Source of the DNA: Bacilli bacterium
GTDB taxonomy: Bacteria; Bacillota_I; Bacilli_A; RF39; UBA660
Direction: 5' to 3'
DNA: 64,000 bases
Assembly: GCA_900768815.1 (NCBI GenBank)
Contig: CAAGEE010000002.1
Span: 1 to 64,000 of the forward strand
Within the stretch, counting starts at the first letter, position 1. Each line of letters opens with the position of its first letter. Below are positions 35,218 through 44,439 of the stretch, in pieces. Position numbers and translations under genes: made by a program. The notes under the pieces were generated by a model. It worked only from the letters and a program-made list of their open reading frames with translations, was not told the origin of the DNA and ran no database searches.

Positions 35218-35244
35218 AATTTGTATTTTACAAATCTTTTTTTT
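35218..35244 (+). terminator. Terminator before ftsA
   Basis: Stem ATTTGT/ACAAAT (35219-35235) with an 8-base T run. Confidence 0.7.
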
Positions 35245-35254
35245 ATAGTATAAT
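35227..35254 (+). promoter_or_regulatory. Promoter for ftsA-ftsZ
   Basis: TTTACA (35227-35232), 16 bases, TATAAT (35249-35254). The -35 lies in the loop and right arm of the terminator just described. Confidence 0.7.
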
Positions 35255-35280
35255 TAAATTTAAGAATAGGAGATGCTAGG

Positions 35281-36519
35281 ATGAGTGATATTTATACTTC
35301 AATTGATTTAGGTACTAATAGTATTAAAGTTGTTGTATGTGAAAAACATAATAATGATTTTCATGTATTGGCTGCTGTTAGTAGTAAGTCTCAAGGTATT
35401 AAGAATGGACAAATTGAAGATACTAAGTTAGCTGTTACTAGTGTTAGAAATGCTGTTAAGAAGGTTAATGCAATGCTTGGTATTAAGATTACTAAAGTAC
35501 TTGCATGTATTCCTCCTACGGAATGCAGAATGGATATTGTTGTTGGTTCTGTTGATGTTATTGATTATGAGAAAATAACTGGTGAAGATGTTAGAGGTGT
35601 CTTAAAAGATGCTTTAGTGGGGCATATAGATGAGGAATTTGAGATTATTACGGCTTCTCCTATTAGTTTTACAGTAGATGATAAAGAAAACATTAAGGAT
35701 CCTAAGGGAATGTCTGGAAAATCACTTGAGGCTAAAGTGGTTGTTAGTACTTTACCTAAGGAACCATTATATAGAATATTACAAGTTTTAAAATTAGCAG
35801 GATTAGAAACTATTGATATGGCTTATAGTTCTACAGGAGATTATTATACTATTGCTAGTGAGAGGACTAGTGAGGTAGTTGGTGCTATTATTGATATTGG
35901 AGAGAGAAGTACTAATGTTTCTGTATTTAATAAGGGAATACAAATTAAAAATGATGTTATTCCTATTGGTAGTTTTAATGTGGATCAAGATATTTCATAT
36001 ATTTTTAAATTAAGATTACCAGATAGTCGTAAATTAAAAGAAACATTTGCGGTTGCTTCAGCAAATTATGCTTCTAGTAATGATGTTATGGAATGCTTAA
36101 CTATGGCAGATGAAAATAAAGAAATATCTCAAGTTGGAGCTTCTAAAGTTGTACAAGCTAGAGTGGAAGAAATATTAAAACTTGCTAAAATATCAATAAA
36201 AAACTTAACAAATAGAGAAATACGTTATATAATTGTAACAGGTGGATTGAGTGAGTTAGCTGGTTTTCAGTATTTACTTGAAGATATTTTTGGAACTAGA
36301 GCTAAAGTTTGCAATATACCGGTTATGGGATTAAGACATAATAAATATAGTAGTGTTTTTGGGGTTATAAAGTATTTTGATGATAAACTTTTACTTAGAG
36401 GTAAAAGATGTAATATGATTGGAGAAAATGATAGAGAAATTTTAGTATCTACTGGACAAAAGACTACTATTAACGATAATATAGTAAGTAGAGTGTTTGG
36501 ACATTTTTTTGATAATTAA
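35281..36519 (+). CDS. ftsA: Cell division protein FtsA
   Basis: Actin-like tether of FtsZ to the membrane. The phosphate-1 motif SIDLGTNSIKVVV opens the protein. The SHS2 (1C) domain lies at about 85-170, and GAIIDIGERSTNV and VTGGLSEL are the phosphate-2 and adenosine motifs. The C-terminus NIVSRVFGHFFDN is the amphipathic membrane-targeting helix. Length 412. AGGAG before the ATG; ftsZ starts 11 bases downstream. Confidence 0.93.
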   Translation: MSDIYTSIDLGTNSIKVVVCEKHNNDFHVLAAVSSKSQGIKNGQIEDTKLAVTSVRNAVKKVNAMLGIKITKVLACIPPTECRMDIVVGSVDVIDYEKITGEDVRGVLKDALVGHIDEEFEIITASPISFTVDDKENIKDPKGMSGKSLEAKVVVSTLPKEPLYRILQVLKLAGLETIDMAYSSTGDYYTIASERTSEVVGAIIDIGERSTNVSVFNKGIQIKNDVIPIGSFNVDQDISYIFKLRLPDSRKLKETFAVASANYASSNDVMECLTMADENKEISQVGASKVVQARVEEILKLAKISIKNLTNREIRYIIVTGGLSELAGFQYLLEDIFGTRAKVCNIPVMGLRHNKYSSVFGVIKYFDDKLLLRGKRCNMIGENDREILVSTGQKTTINDNIVSRVFGHFFDN

Positions 36520-36530
36520 GGAGGTCTAGG

Positions 36531-37649
36531 ATGATAGGCGGATTAGAAATGGATATGGTAACAACTATAAAGGTTATTGGAATAGGTGGCGGTGGCGGAA
36601 ACGCTATCAACAGAATGGTTGAAACTGGTGTTAAAGGTGTTGAATTTATTGCTGCTAATACAGATAAACAAGCTTTGAATCAGTCTAAAGCAGATGTTAA
36701 AATTCAATTAGGAACGGCCTTAACTGATGGAAAAGGTGCTGGTGCTAATCCAGCTATAGGTAAAGAGGCGGCTATTGAATCTAAGAAAGAAATAGAGGAA
36801 GCTTTAACTGGTGCTGATATGATATTCGTTACTTGTGGTATGGGTGGAGGAACTGGTACTGGAGCTGCTCCTGTTGTTGCTGAAATTGCACAAAGCCTTG
36901 GAGCATTAACTGTTGCTATTGTAACTAAACCTTTCTCATTTGAGGGTCCAAGAAGAATGAAACAAGCAGTAGCAGGTATTGAAGATTTAAAGAAACATGT
37001 GGATACTTTGATTATTATTCCTAATGATCGTTTAAGAGAAATTATTGATAGATCAACTCCTATGTGTGAGGCGTTTAAAGAAGTAGATAATGTTTTACGT
37101 AGAGGTGTTCAGTCTATTTCAGATTTGATTGCTGTAGTTGGACTTATTAACTTGGATTTTGCTGATGTAAAAGCAGTTATGGAAAAGTCTGGTCAAGCAA
37201 TTATTGGTATTGGTATTGGTATGGGTGAGGATAGAGCAATAGATGCGGCTAAGCAAGCCGTTTCATCACCATTACTTGAAACTTCAATAGAAGGTGCTAC
37301 TGATGCTATTATTAATATTACAGGTGGCGTTAATTTAACATTGTTTGAAGCTGAACAAGCAGCTGAAGTAGTAAGAGCTGCTGCTAATACTGATATTAAT
37401 ACGATATTTGGTTCAGTAATTAATGAGAATTTATCTGATGAAGTTATTGTTACAGTTATTGCTACTGGTTTTGATAAAAATAAAAAAGCAGCTACTAATA
37501 CTGCACAAACTCAAAATGAACAACCAGTATTTAGTAATGCACAACCTACTAGAAGAAGTAAAGAACCAGAAATTTTACAAACTAGTGATGATGATTCCGA
37601 TAGTGGAGATTTTGATATACCAGCATTCTTAAGAGATAGAAATTATTAG
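36531..37649 (+). CDS. ftsZ: Cell division GTPase FtsZ
   Basis: Tubulin homologue that forms the Z ring. The glycine-rich GIGGGGGNAINRMV, tubulin signature GMGGGTGTGAAPVVAEI, T7 region NLDFADVKAVM and the C-terminal peptide DIPAFLRDRNY, which binds FtsA, are all intact. Linker of about 50 residues rich in Asn, Gln, Asp and Ser. Length 372. The ribosome site AAGGAGG overlaps the ftsA stop. Confidence 0.98.
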   Translation: MIGGLEMDMVTTIKVIGIGGGGGNAINRMVETGVKGVEFIAANTDKQALNQSKADVKIQLGTALTDGKGAGANPAIGKEAAIESKKEIEEALTGADMIFVTCGMGGGTGTGAAPVVAEIAQSLGALTVAIVTKPFSFEGPRRMKQAVAGIEDLKKHVDTLIIIPNDRLREIIDRSTPMCEAFKEVDNVLRRGVQSISDLIAVVGLINLDFADVKAVMEKSGQAIIGIGIGMGEDRAIDAAKQAVSSPLLETSIEGATDAIINITGGVNLTLFEAEQAAEVVRAAANTDINTIFGSVINENLSDEVIVTVIATGFDKNKKAATNTAQTQNEQPVFSNAQPTRRSKEPEILQTSDDDSDSGDFDIPAFLRDRNY

Positions 37650-37669
37650 AGACATGGGTCTCTTTTTTG
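37648..37669 (+). terminator. Terminator of ftsZ
   Basis: Stem AGAGAC (37648-37653) / GTCTCT (37658-37663), 4-base loop, then a T run. Confidence 0.8.
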
Positions 37670-37690
37670 TTGTATAAAAAAAGAAGTAAA

Positions 37691-38599
37691 CTATTTTAGT
37701 TTTACTTCAAATTCATTTTCATTTTTCTTGTTAACAGCATTTATTATTTGCGCTAGAATGTTTAGAGCAATTTGTTCTGTTTTTCTATTTTCATCACGTA
37801 AGGGATTAAATTCAACTATGTCATAAGAAATTATATCTTTCATATGAGCAATTATTAAGTTATTGATATTCATTACTTCTTCTTCAGTCATACCATCAAA
37901 TTCAGGTATGGATACCCCAGGAGCAATACTTGGATCTAGTAGACCTAAGTCAAAACTAATGTGAATTCCTTTAGTTCTTTCTTTAGCAATAGTAAAGGCT
38001 TCATTAATTACAGTTTCAAATCCTTTTTGTTTAATATCTTCACTAGTAAAAATATTTAGGCCAGAGTATTTTACATTATCCTTTTCCCAATCATCAATAC
38101 TTCTTGCACCAACTACAACAGTTTTAGTAGGTTGAATAACATTACCATCATGGTAGTAGCGTAGTTCATTATTTTTATAACCATTTATAGCTGCTAAAGA
38201 CATACCATTAATGTTACCGGAAACAGTTGTATCAAAAGTATTATAGTTAGTATATGGGGAAAATAAAATCATACCAATATTTTCGTAAGTTTTAGAACTG
38301 GCTAGTGCTGTTGGTATAGTAATAGAACTATCACCACCAATTACGATAGGAAAATAATTTTCCTTTTCTTTTTCAAATATGGTGTTGTAAATTTTAGTAT
38401 TTATTTCATCAACTTCATATTCATTTTTTCGACGATCAGAAAGATTTCTACTCTTTAGGATATCTTCTTCTTGCATAATAGTGATTGTATCACCTTTATA
38501 AAAACTTTTTATATCATTTATTAACTGTACTGGGCCAAGAGATGAACCATCAATGTGAACACCTAAATCACTTCCGGCTCCAATAATTATTGATTTCAT
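37691..38599 (-). CDS. Arginase-fold protein lacking metal ligands (pseudo-ureohydrolase)
   Basis: 302 residues with the whole arginase/agmatinase frame, but the Mn-binding residues are replaced. GGDHS reads GGDSS. The DAHxD-type motif reads FSPYTNYN. The DxD-type motif SLDxDxLDP reads SFDLGLLDPSIAPGVSIPE, with one Asp lost. Only one of six expected ligands remains, so it is unlikely to be a standard ureohydrolase. The rest of the fold (SIDDWE, the EFNPLRDENRKTEQIALNIL end) is well kept, which suggests selection for another role. Promoter on the minus strand: TTGATA and TAAAAT, 17 apart, at 38617-38645. Converges with ftsZ. Confidence 0.85.
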   Translation of the reverse strand: MKSIIIGAGSDLGVHIDGSSLGPVQLINDIKSFYKGDTITIMQEEDILKSRNLSDRRKNEYEVDEINTKIYNTIFEKEKENYFPIVIGGDSSITIPTALASSKTYENIGMILFSPYTNYNTFDTTVSGNINGMSLAAINGYKNNELRYYHDGNVIQPTKTVVVGARSIDDWEKDNVKYSGLNIFTSEDIKQKGFETVINEAFTIAKERTKGIHISFDLGLLDPSIAPGVSIPEFDGMTEEEVMNINNLIIAHMKDIISYDIVEFNPLRDENRKTEQIALNILAQIINAVNKKNENEFEVKLK

Positions 38600-38654
38600 A
38601 TAACCACCTTATATAAATTTTAACGTAAAATATAATCTATATCAAGAAAAAACT

Positions 38655-38682
38655 TTGAATTAGAATATATTTACTGTATAAT
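38655..38682 (+). promoter_or_regulatory. Promoter for the murE-vanZ pair
   Basis: TTGAAT (38655-38660), 16 bases, TATAAT (38677-38682). Confidence 0.65.
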
Positions 38683-38699
38683 TTGTATAGGTGAATAAT

Positions 38700-40130
38700 A
38701 TGAAGAAACTAAATGATTTGTATCCTGGAATTGGGACGGATTTTGTTATTAGAAATATAAGATGTAATCCTAGTGAAGTAGAAAAAGATGATTTATTTGT
38801 CTGTACTATTGATAGTAAGTTAGATAGACATAATTGTATAGAGGAAGCTATTAGAAATGGGGCTAGTACAATAATAGTTAGTAAAGATATTGTTGACCCA
38901 AGAGTTGCTATTATAAAAGTTCCTGATACAAATAGAGAGTTTCCATACTTATGTCAAAAGTTTTACGATTTTCCAGACAAAAAGCTAAAGATGATTGGTG
39001 TTGTTGGTACTGATGGTAAGACTAGTACAGGTAGTATTATTCAGAGTTTATTAGGTATTAGTAAGACAGGTTTTATTGGGACAATGGGTAGAAGTTGTGC
39101 TGCTTTTAATGATAATAGAACTACTAAAAATATAGATGCTGCTAGACTATATGATGGGTTAGAAGAGTTTGTGAAGTTTGGATGTGGATATGCAGTTGTT
39201 GAGTCTTCTAATAGTGATATAGCATCGTTAAGTTTAGCTGCTCTTAATTATGATGTTTTAGTATTTACTAATCTTGCAAATGAATATTTAGATGATAATG
39301 AAAAGTTTGTTGAATATTTTAATACAATGAGTAGTCTTTTTGGTCAACTAAAGGAAGATGGATGGTGTATACTTAATGGAGATGATCCATACTTTGAAAG
39401 TGTGAAGAGTGTATGTAGAGGAAATATAGTTACATATGGTAGAAGAGATGATGTTACACTACAGATAGTTGATTATAGTATTAATAATTCAAAGACACTT
39501 ATAAAGTTTAAATATAATAATGAAGAGTTTGATGTACTTAGTTCTTTACTTGGCGAATTTAATATATATAATTTAGCAGCAGCAATACTATGTGTTTTAA
39601 CAATAGGATATAGAAAAGAAGAGTTTTTAAATAAAATAAGTGATTTAGTAATACCAGGTAGAATGGAAATGTTAAAAACTGATGCTAATTATTATGTTAT
39701 GGTTGATTATGCACATACGGTTAATAGTATTGTTAAACTTGTTAATTTTGTACATACTTTAGGAGTTAATAATATAATAATTGTACTTGGTGCTATTATG
39801 GATAAAGATTCTAGTATGTTAGCAAGTATTGGAAGTTGTGTTTGCGAGATGGCTAATAATGTAATATTTACTTATGATGATCCTAATGATATGACTATGG
39901 TTAATAGTGTTAATATAATGTATGATGCTATAAAAGAAAAATATAATAATATGATGATTGTTCCAGATAGGAAACTAGCAATTAGAAATGCAATAGAAAT
40001 AGCAAAAGACAGGGATATAGTTTTATTACTTGGAAAGGGAAGAGAAATATATCAAAAGTTAGAATTTAATGATGTAGATGTTTGCTATCAAGAAATTGTT
40101 AATAGAAAGATAAAGGAAGAAAATAGTTAA
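38700..40130 (+). CDS. murE: Mur ligase, MurE-like (UDP-MurNAc-tripeptide synthetase)
   Basis: ATP-dependent ligase that adds the third residue of the peptidoglycan stem peptide. P-loop VGTDGKTST near residue 103, the YDVLVFTNLANEYLD segment, and C-terminal domain with GRMEML and VDYAHT. The substrate motif reads DDPND and not DNPR; DNPR marks diaminopimelate enzymes, so L-Lys or another amino acid is more likely. Length 476. AGGTGA precedes the ATG at 38700. The stop TAA shares a base with the next ATG. Confidence 0.88.
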   Translation: MKKLNDLYPGIGTDFVIRNIRCNPSEVEKDDLFVCTIDSKLDRHNCIEEAIRNGASTIIVSKDIVDPRVAIIKVPDTNREFPYLCQKFYDFPDKKLKMIGVVGTDGKTSTGSIIQSLLGISKTGFIGTMGRSCAAFNDNRTTKNIDAARLYDGLEEFVKFGCGYAVVESSNSDIASLSLAALNYDVLVFTNLANEYLDDNEKFVEYFNTMSSLFGQLKEDGWCILNGDDPYFESVKSVCRGNIVTYGRRDDVTLQIVDYSINNSKTLIKFKYNNEEFDVLSSLLGEFNIYNLAAAILCVLTIGYRKEEFLNKISDLVIPGRMEMLKTDANYYVMVDYAHTVNSIVKLVNFVHTLGVNNIIIVLGAIMDKDSSMLASIGSCVCEMANNVIFTYDDPNDMTMVNSVNIMYDAIKEKYNNMMIVPDRKLAIRNAIEIAKDRDIVLLLGKGREIYQKLEFNDVDVCYQEIVNRKIKEENS

Positions 40131-40591
40131 TGGTTCGTAAAATAATAAAAATAATATTAATAGTATTGTGGTGTAGTTTAATATTTATGTTTTCTAATGA
40201 TACTGGTGGGACTTCTACTAAGAAGAGTGATGGTTTTATAGTTAGGACAGTTGAAAAGGTAATAAAGAGAAGTTTAAGTAGTGAGGAAAAAGATAGGGTA
40301 TTAAAATATTTTGTGGTACCGGTTAGAAAGAGTGCACATTTATTTATATATTTTATATTGGGATTTTTAATTATTAGCTTACTTAGAGAGTATAGAAATA
40401 TTGATATGAAAGTAGTTTTTCTAGCAGTCTTTTTAGCGTTCTTATATGCTTGTAGTGATGAAGTGCACCAGTTATTTGTTAGAGGAAGATCTGGACAGAT
40501 AAAAGATGTTTTTATAGATACGTTTGGAGCACTTTTAGGAGTTTTACTATATAGTTTGATTTATAGATTTAGAAGACGCAATAATAATTAA
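40130..40591 (+). CDS. VanZ-family membrane protein
   Basis: 153 residues with four hydrophobic helices. VRKSAHLFIYFILG and SDEVHQLFVRGRSGQIKDVFIDTFGALLG are the family signatures. VanZ relatives are linked to teicoplanin resistance and cell envelope; the exact role here is unknown. The start overlaps the murE stop by one base. Confidence 0.88.
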   Translation: MVRKIIKIILIVLWCSLIFMFSNDTGGTSTKKSDGFIVRTVEKVIKRSLSSEEKDRVLKYFVVPVRKSAHLFIYFILGFLIISLLREYRNIDMKVVFLAVFLAFLYACSDEVHQLFVRGRSGQIKDVFIDTFGALLGVLLYSLIYRFRRRNNN

Positions 40592-40629
40592 GTTACAAAT
40601 TTAGACATATAATTTAGTAGGAGGATTAT

Positions 40630-41328
40630 ATGTTTTTTGATTTGTTAAATATTTTAAAAAATTTATTTTGTTTTACGGGGTCTTACTCTAATGATGTTTT
40701 TCCGGAACCTTTAAGTGTAGAGGAGGAAGAAAAATGTATTAAGGGTAAGATGGAAGGTAATATAGAAGATAGGAATAAACTTATAGAACATAATTTAAGA
40801 TTAGTTGCTCATATAATAAAAAAGTTTGATAATAAATATGTAGATAGTGATGATTTAATTAGTATTGGAACTATTGGATTAATTAAAGGAGTAGACACTT
40901 TTTCTAGTGATAAAGGAGTAAAGATTACTACTTATTGTGCTAGATGTATAGAGAATGAAATACTTATGTATTTTAGAAGTAATAATCGTTACAATAATGA
41001 TATTTCAATAAATGATGCGGTTGGTTTTGATAAGGATGGGAATGAGATAGCAATAATGGATGTTTTAAAGACTCCTAATCCAGACTTTGTATCAGATATA
41101 GATTTAAAAGATAATATAGAGTTATTAAAAAAATATATTAATGTATTAACCCCTAGAGAAAAAGAAATACTAATTAGAAGATATGGATTAAATAATCAAG
41201 ATGAAGAGACGCAGAAAACTATTAGTAAGAAGTTAGGTATTTCTAGGAGTTATGTTTCAAGGATAGAGAAGAGAGCACTTACTAAAATACTTAGAGAGTT
41301 TATTAAGAATAATAAATATGATAAATAG
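40630..41328 (+). CDS. Sporulation-type sigma factor, SigK-like
   Basis: 232-residue sigma-70 family protein without region 1.1. FPEPLSVEEE, the region 2 block IEHNLRLVAHIIKKF, DLISIGTIGLIKGV, ITTYCARCIENEILMY and region 4 ISRSYVSRIEKRALTKILREF match SigK of Bacillus closely. The first 25 residues (FFDLLNILKNLFCF) are hydrophobic, in the place of the SigK pro-sequence. Assignment to SigK over SigE rests on FPxPLS and this N-terminus. No other sporulation gene is in the window. AGGAGG precedes the ATG. Confidence 0.85.
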   Translation: MFFDLLNILKNLFCFTGSYSNDVFPEPLSVEEEEKCIKGKMEGNIEDRNKLIEHNLRLVAHIIKKFDNKYVDSDDLISIGTIGLIKGVDTFSSDKGVKITTYCARCIENEILMYFRSNNRYNNDISINDAVGFDKDGNEIAIMDVLKTPNPDFVSDIDLKDNIELLKKYINVLTPREKEILIRRYGLNNQDEETQKTISKKLGISRSYVSRIEKRALTKILREFIKNNKYDK

Positions 41329-41334
41329 GTTTTC

Positions 41335-41363
41335 TAGACAATAGATAATATTTTTAGTATAAT
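41335..41363 (+). promoter_or_regulatory. Promoter for the deacetylase gene
   Basis: TAGACA (41335-41340), 17 bases, TATAAT (41358-41363). Confidence 0.7.
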
Positions 41364-41385
41364 TGTAGTAGTGATGGAGAAGTTT

Positions 41386-42834
41386 ATGAAAGAAAAACAT
41401 ATTAATAAATATAATAGACAATGTATTAGATATTTTAAGAAGAGCAACTCTTCTCTTATTGTTTGTGGAGTTGTTGTTCTGTTTTGTGCTTTAGCTTTTG
41501 CAATATATGACTTTTTGTTGATGCCAACTATTAATTTGAAGGGATCTAGATATGTAGAAGTTGGATATAAAAGTACTTATGTTGAAAAAGGATATAAGGC
41601 TAAGTTTTTAGGAAAAGATGTTAGTGGTAATGTAGTTGTTAATGGTAAGGTTGATACTTCTAAGCTTGGAGTATATGAAATTACTTATAAAGTTAAGGAA
41701 GGGTATTTTTCTAAGAGTGTTACTAGGAAAGTAAAGGTAGTAGATAAAGTTGCTCCTGTAATTAAGTTAGTAAGTAAAGATGACATATATGTATGTCCTA
41801 ATAGTACTTATAAAGAAGAAGAATATAGTGCTGTTGATGACTATGATGGAGATATTACTTCTTTAGTTAAAGTAATACAAGATAAAGATAAAATTACTTA
41901 TAGTGTTAAAGATAAACAGGGTAATAAAAGTAGTATTAGTAGAAAGATTATTTATAAAGATAAGACTAATCCTTCTATTGAATTAGTAGGTAGCGATGTT
42001 TCTTATTTATATGTAGGAGATAATTATAATGAACTTGGTTATAAAGCAAGAGATAATTGTGATGGAGATATTACAAGCAAAGTTAAGGTAAGTAATAATA
42101 TTAATACAAAAAAAGTGGGAGACTATAGTGTTACTTATACGGTTAGTGATAAAGCTAATAATACTTACAAGGTAGTGCGTAAGGTAATTGTATCTAAGAG
42201 AGATTCTAAAGGAACAATTTATTTAACTTTTGATGATGGGCCTAAGTATGGGACAACTGATGCTATTTTAGATATATTAAAAGAAGAAGGAATAAAGGCT
42301 ACTTTCTTTGTTACAGGTTATGGACCAGATGAATTAATAAAAAGGGAATATGATGAGGGACATAGTATTGCTCTTCATACGGATAGTCATGATTATAGTG
42401 CAGTGTATCAGTCAGTTGATGCATACTTTAATGATTTAGGTAGAGTATCAGATAGAGTAAAGAGAATTACTGGAGAAGAGAGTAAGATAATCAGATTCCC
42501 AGGAGGAGCAAGTAATACAATTAGTAGACGTTATTCTCCAGGAATTATGAGTATTTTAACTAAGGAAGTATTAAATAGAGGATATCGTTATTATGATTGG
42601 AATATATCTAGTGGAGATGCAACTAGTGACCCACGAGTTACTTCAGATGTTATATATAATAATGTAGTTTCAAGATTATCAAAAGATAGAGTTAATATGG
42701 TATTAATGCATGATGTAAAACCATATACAAGAGATGCATTAAGAAGAATAATTAGATATGGGAAGGAAAATGGCTATACATTTGATAAGGTAACGATGAG
42801 TACAGAAATGATTAGACAGAGAGTTAATAATTAA
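41386..42834 (+). CDS. Membrane-anchored polysaccharide deacetylase with Ig-like repeats
   Basis: 482 residues: a TM anchor at about 23-46, two to three bacterial Ig-like (DUF5011-type) repeats at about 48-270, then a NodB/CE4 domain. Repeats share the DGDIT segment (VDDYDGDITSLV, DNCDGDITSKV) and TYxVxD endings. The CE4 motifs are TFDDGPK, HTDSHDYS, RFPGG, YDWNISSGDA and LMHD. The likely substrate is peptidoglycan or another wall glycan. ATG at 41386 has GGAGAAG upstream; GTG 41371 and ATG 41374 are in frame but lack a site. Confidence 0.88.
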   Translation: MKEKHINKYNRQCIRYFKKSNSSLIVCGVVVLFCALAFAIYDFLLMPTINLKGSRYVEVGYKSTYVEKGYKAKFLGKDVSGNVVVNGKVDTSKLGVYEITYKVKEGYFSKSVTRKVKVVDKVAPVIKLVSKDDIYVCPNSTYKEEEYSAVDDYDGDITSLVKVIQDKDKITYSVKDKQGNKSSISRKIIYKDKTNPSIELVGSDVSYLYVGDNYNELGYKARDNCDGDITSKVKVSNNINTKKVGDYSVTYTVSDKANNTYKVVRKVIVSKRDSKGTIYLTFDDGPKYGTTDAILDILKEEGIKATFFVTGYGPDELIKREYDEGHSIALHTDSHDYSAVYQSVDAYFNDLGRVSDRVKRITGEESKIIRFPGGASNTISRRYSPGIMSILTKEVLNRGYRYYDWNISSGDATSDPRVTSDVIYNNVVSRLSKDRVNMVLMHDVKPYTRDALRRIIRYGKENGYTFDKVTMSTEMIRQRVNN

Positions 42835-42848
42835 TTGTAGGTGAGAAG

Positions 42849-43367
42849 ATGAATTTATTTAGACCTAATATGTATAAAAAAAATATATTTGAGATAGACT
42901 ATAATAAATTAAAGAAACAAGGAATTACATGTTTAATATTTGATTTAGATAATACATTAGGATTAATAGAACATGAGAAGTGTCCTTTAAAGACAAAAAA
43001 GTTATTAAAAGAATTACAGAAAGATTTCTTAATATTAATAAGTTCTAATAATACAAAGAAAAGAATTGCTCCATACTTAAAAGATTTAGGAATTGGAGGA
43101 GTGGCTTTTAGTTTAAAGCCTTCTACTAAAGGATTAAGAAAGATAAAAAAACATTATAACCTAAATAAAAAAGAAATGGTTATGATAGGAGATCAAATAG
43201 TTACGGATATCTTATCTGGTAATAGGTATAAGATAATGACAATACTAGTTGATCCATTAGGAGAAAAGGATTTAAGAATAACAGGGTTAAATAGAAAAAT
43301 AGAGGCTAGAATAATAAAGCACTATAAAAAACGAGGAATGTTTGAGAGAGGTAAATATTATGGATAA
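42849..43367 (+). CDS. yqeG: YqeG-family HAD phosphatase
   Basis: 172-residue HAD subfamily IIIA protein. Nucleophile motif IFDLDNTL, SSNNTKKR as motif II, and GDQIVTDILSGN as motif III/IV. Precedes the YqeH GTPase with an 8-base overlap, the same pair as in Bacillus. In vivo substrate unknown. GGTGAG before the ATG. Confidence 0.9.
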   Translation: MNLFRPNMYKKNIFEIDYNKLKKQGITCLIFDLDNTLGLIEHEKCPLKTKKLLKELQKDFLILISSNNTKKRIAPYLKDLGIGGVAFSLKPSTKGLRKIKKHYNLNKKEMVMIGDQIVTDILSGNRYKIMTILVDPLGEKDLRITGLNRKIEARIIKHYKKRGMFERGKYYG

Positions 43368-44376
43368 TGAAGAAGTTAAGACCTGTTCGGGATGTGGAGT
43401 TAAGTTACAAGATGAAAATGTATTACAAGAAGGGTATACGACAAGTTTAGATAATGATATATGTCAAAGATGTTTTAGAATGAAAAACTATGGAGAATAT
43501 CAAATGGTTACGAAGTCAAATGATGAGTACTTAGAGATATTAAAAGGAGTAGGTCAGACAAAGGACTTAGTTTTATATATTACAGATTTACTTAATTTAG
43601 AGAAAAATATAGAACAAATTAGAACGATTATTCCTAATAAAATGATTTTAGTTTTAAACAAAAGAGATGTATTACCTAAGTCTGTAAAAGAAACTAAACT
43701 TATTAAGTATTTAGAAGAGAAAAATATACATTTTGAAGAAGTAATTGTTGTTAGTGTAAATAAGAATTATAATATAGATTATTTGCTTAAGAGAATTAAA
43801 TTTTATCAAACATCTAAGAATGTATATGTAGTAGGACATACTAATGCTGGAAAGTCTAGTTTAATAAATAAACTTATTCAAAATTATTCAGATAATTGTC
43901 AAGAACTTACAATGTCTCCATTACCTTCAACTACATTAAATACTATTTCTATTGAAATTAATGATTATTTAACTTTGATAGATACTCCGGGACTTGTTGA
44001 TTCTGGCTCTGTTTTAAATCATGTAGATGCTTCTTTAGTAAAGAAGATATCAGCAAAAAAAGAGATAAAACCTAAGACATTTCAACTTAGACCAAATCAA
44101 TCTATTATTATTGAAGATATAATAAGAATTGATTATGTAGAAGGAGAAAAAAACAGTTTTACATTATTTGTTTCTAATGATTTAAAGGTAAGAAGATTAC
44201 TTAATTTACTTAATAATAATGAGCTTAGAGATAAGAATAAGATTACTTATCAAGTTAAGTATGATGAAGATCTTGTTGTTGATGGGTTAGGATTTATTAA
44301 GATAGTTAATAAAGGTGTAATAGATGTTTACATTGATAAAGATATTGAAACATTTATGAGAAAGTCATTGATATAG
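43360..44376 (+). CDS. yqeH: Ribosome biogenesis GTPase YqeH
   Basis: Circularly permuted GTPase needed for 30S subunit assembly. An N-terminal Cys4 zinc finger (CSGCGVKL, ICQRCFRM) is followed by the G4 motif NKRD, then P-loop GHTNAGKSSL and DTPG. Length 338. ATG at 43360 has GAGAGG upstream within the yqeG end. Confidence 0.93.
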   Translation: MDNEEVKTCSGCGVKLQDENVLQEGYTTSLDNDICQRCFRMKNYGEYQMVTKSNDEYLEILKGVGQTKDLVLYITDLLNLEKNIEQIRTIIPNKMILVLNKRDVLPKSVKETKLIKYLEEKNIHFEEVIVVSVNKNYNIDYLLKRIKFYQTSKNVYVVGHTNAGKSSLINKLIQNYSDNCQELTMSPLPSTTLNTISIEINDYLTLIDTPGLVDSGSVLNHVDASLVKKISAKKEIKPKTFQLRPNQSIIIEDIIRIDYVEGEKNSFTLFVSNDLKVRRLLNLLNNNELRDKNKITYQVKYDEDLVVDGLGFIKIVNKGVIDVYIDKDIETFMRKSLI

Positions 44377-44395
44377 ATGTGACTTTCTTTTTTAT
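44360..44395 (+). terminator. Terminator of yqeG-yqeH
   Basis: Stem GAAAGTCA (44360-44367) / TGACTTTC (44380-44387), overlapping the stop, then a T run. Confidence 0.8.
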
Positions 44396-44439
44396 TTCGA
44401 TGAAAAAACTATAGTGATTTTTATTTTATGTGGTCTTTA

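Noticed and set aside
37423..37632. Leu-rich frame inside ftsZ
   Set aside because: Shadow of the intact ftsZ frame, no ribosome site.
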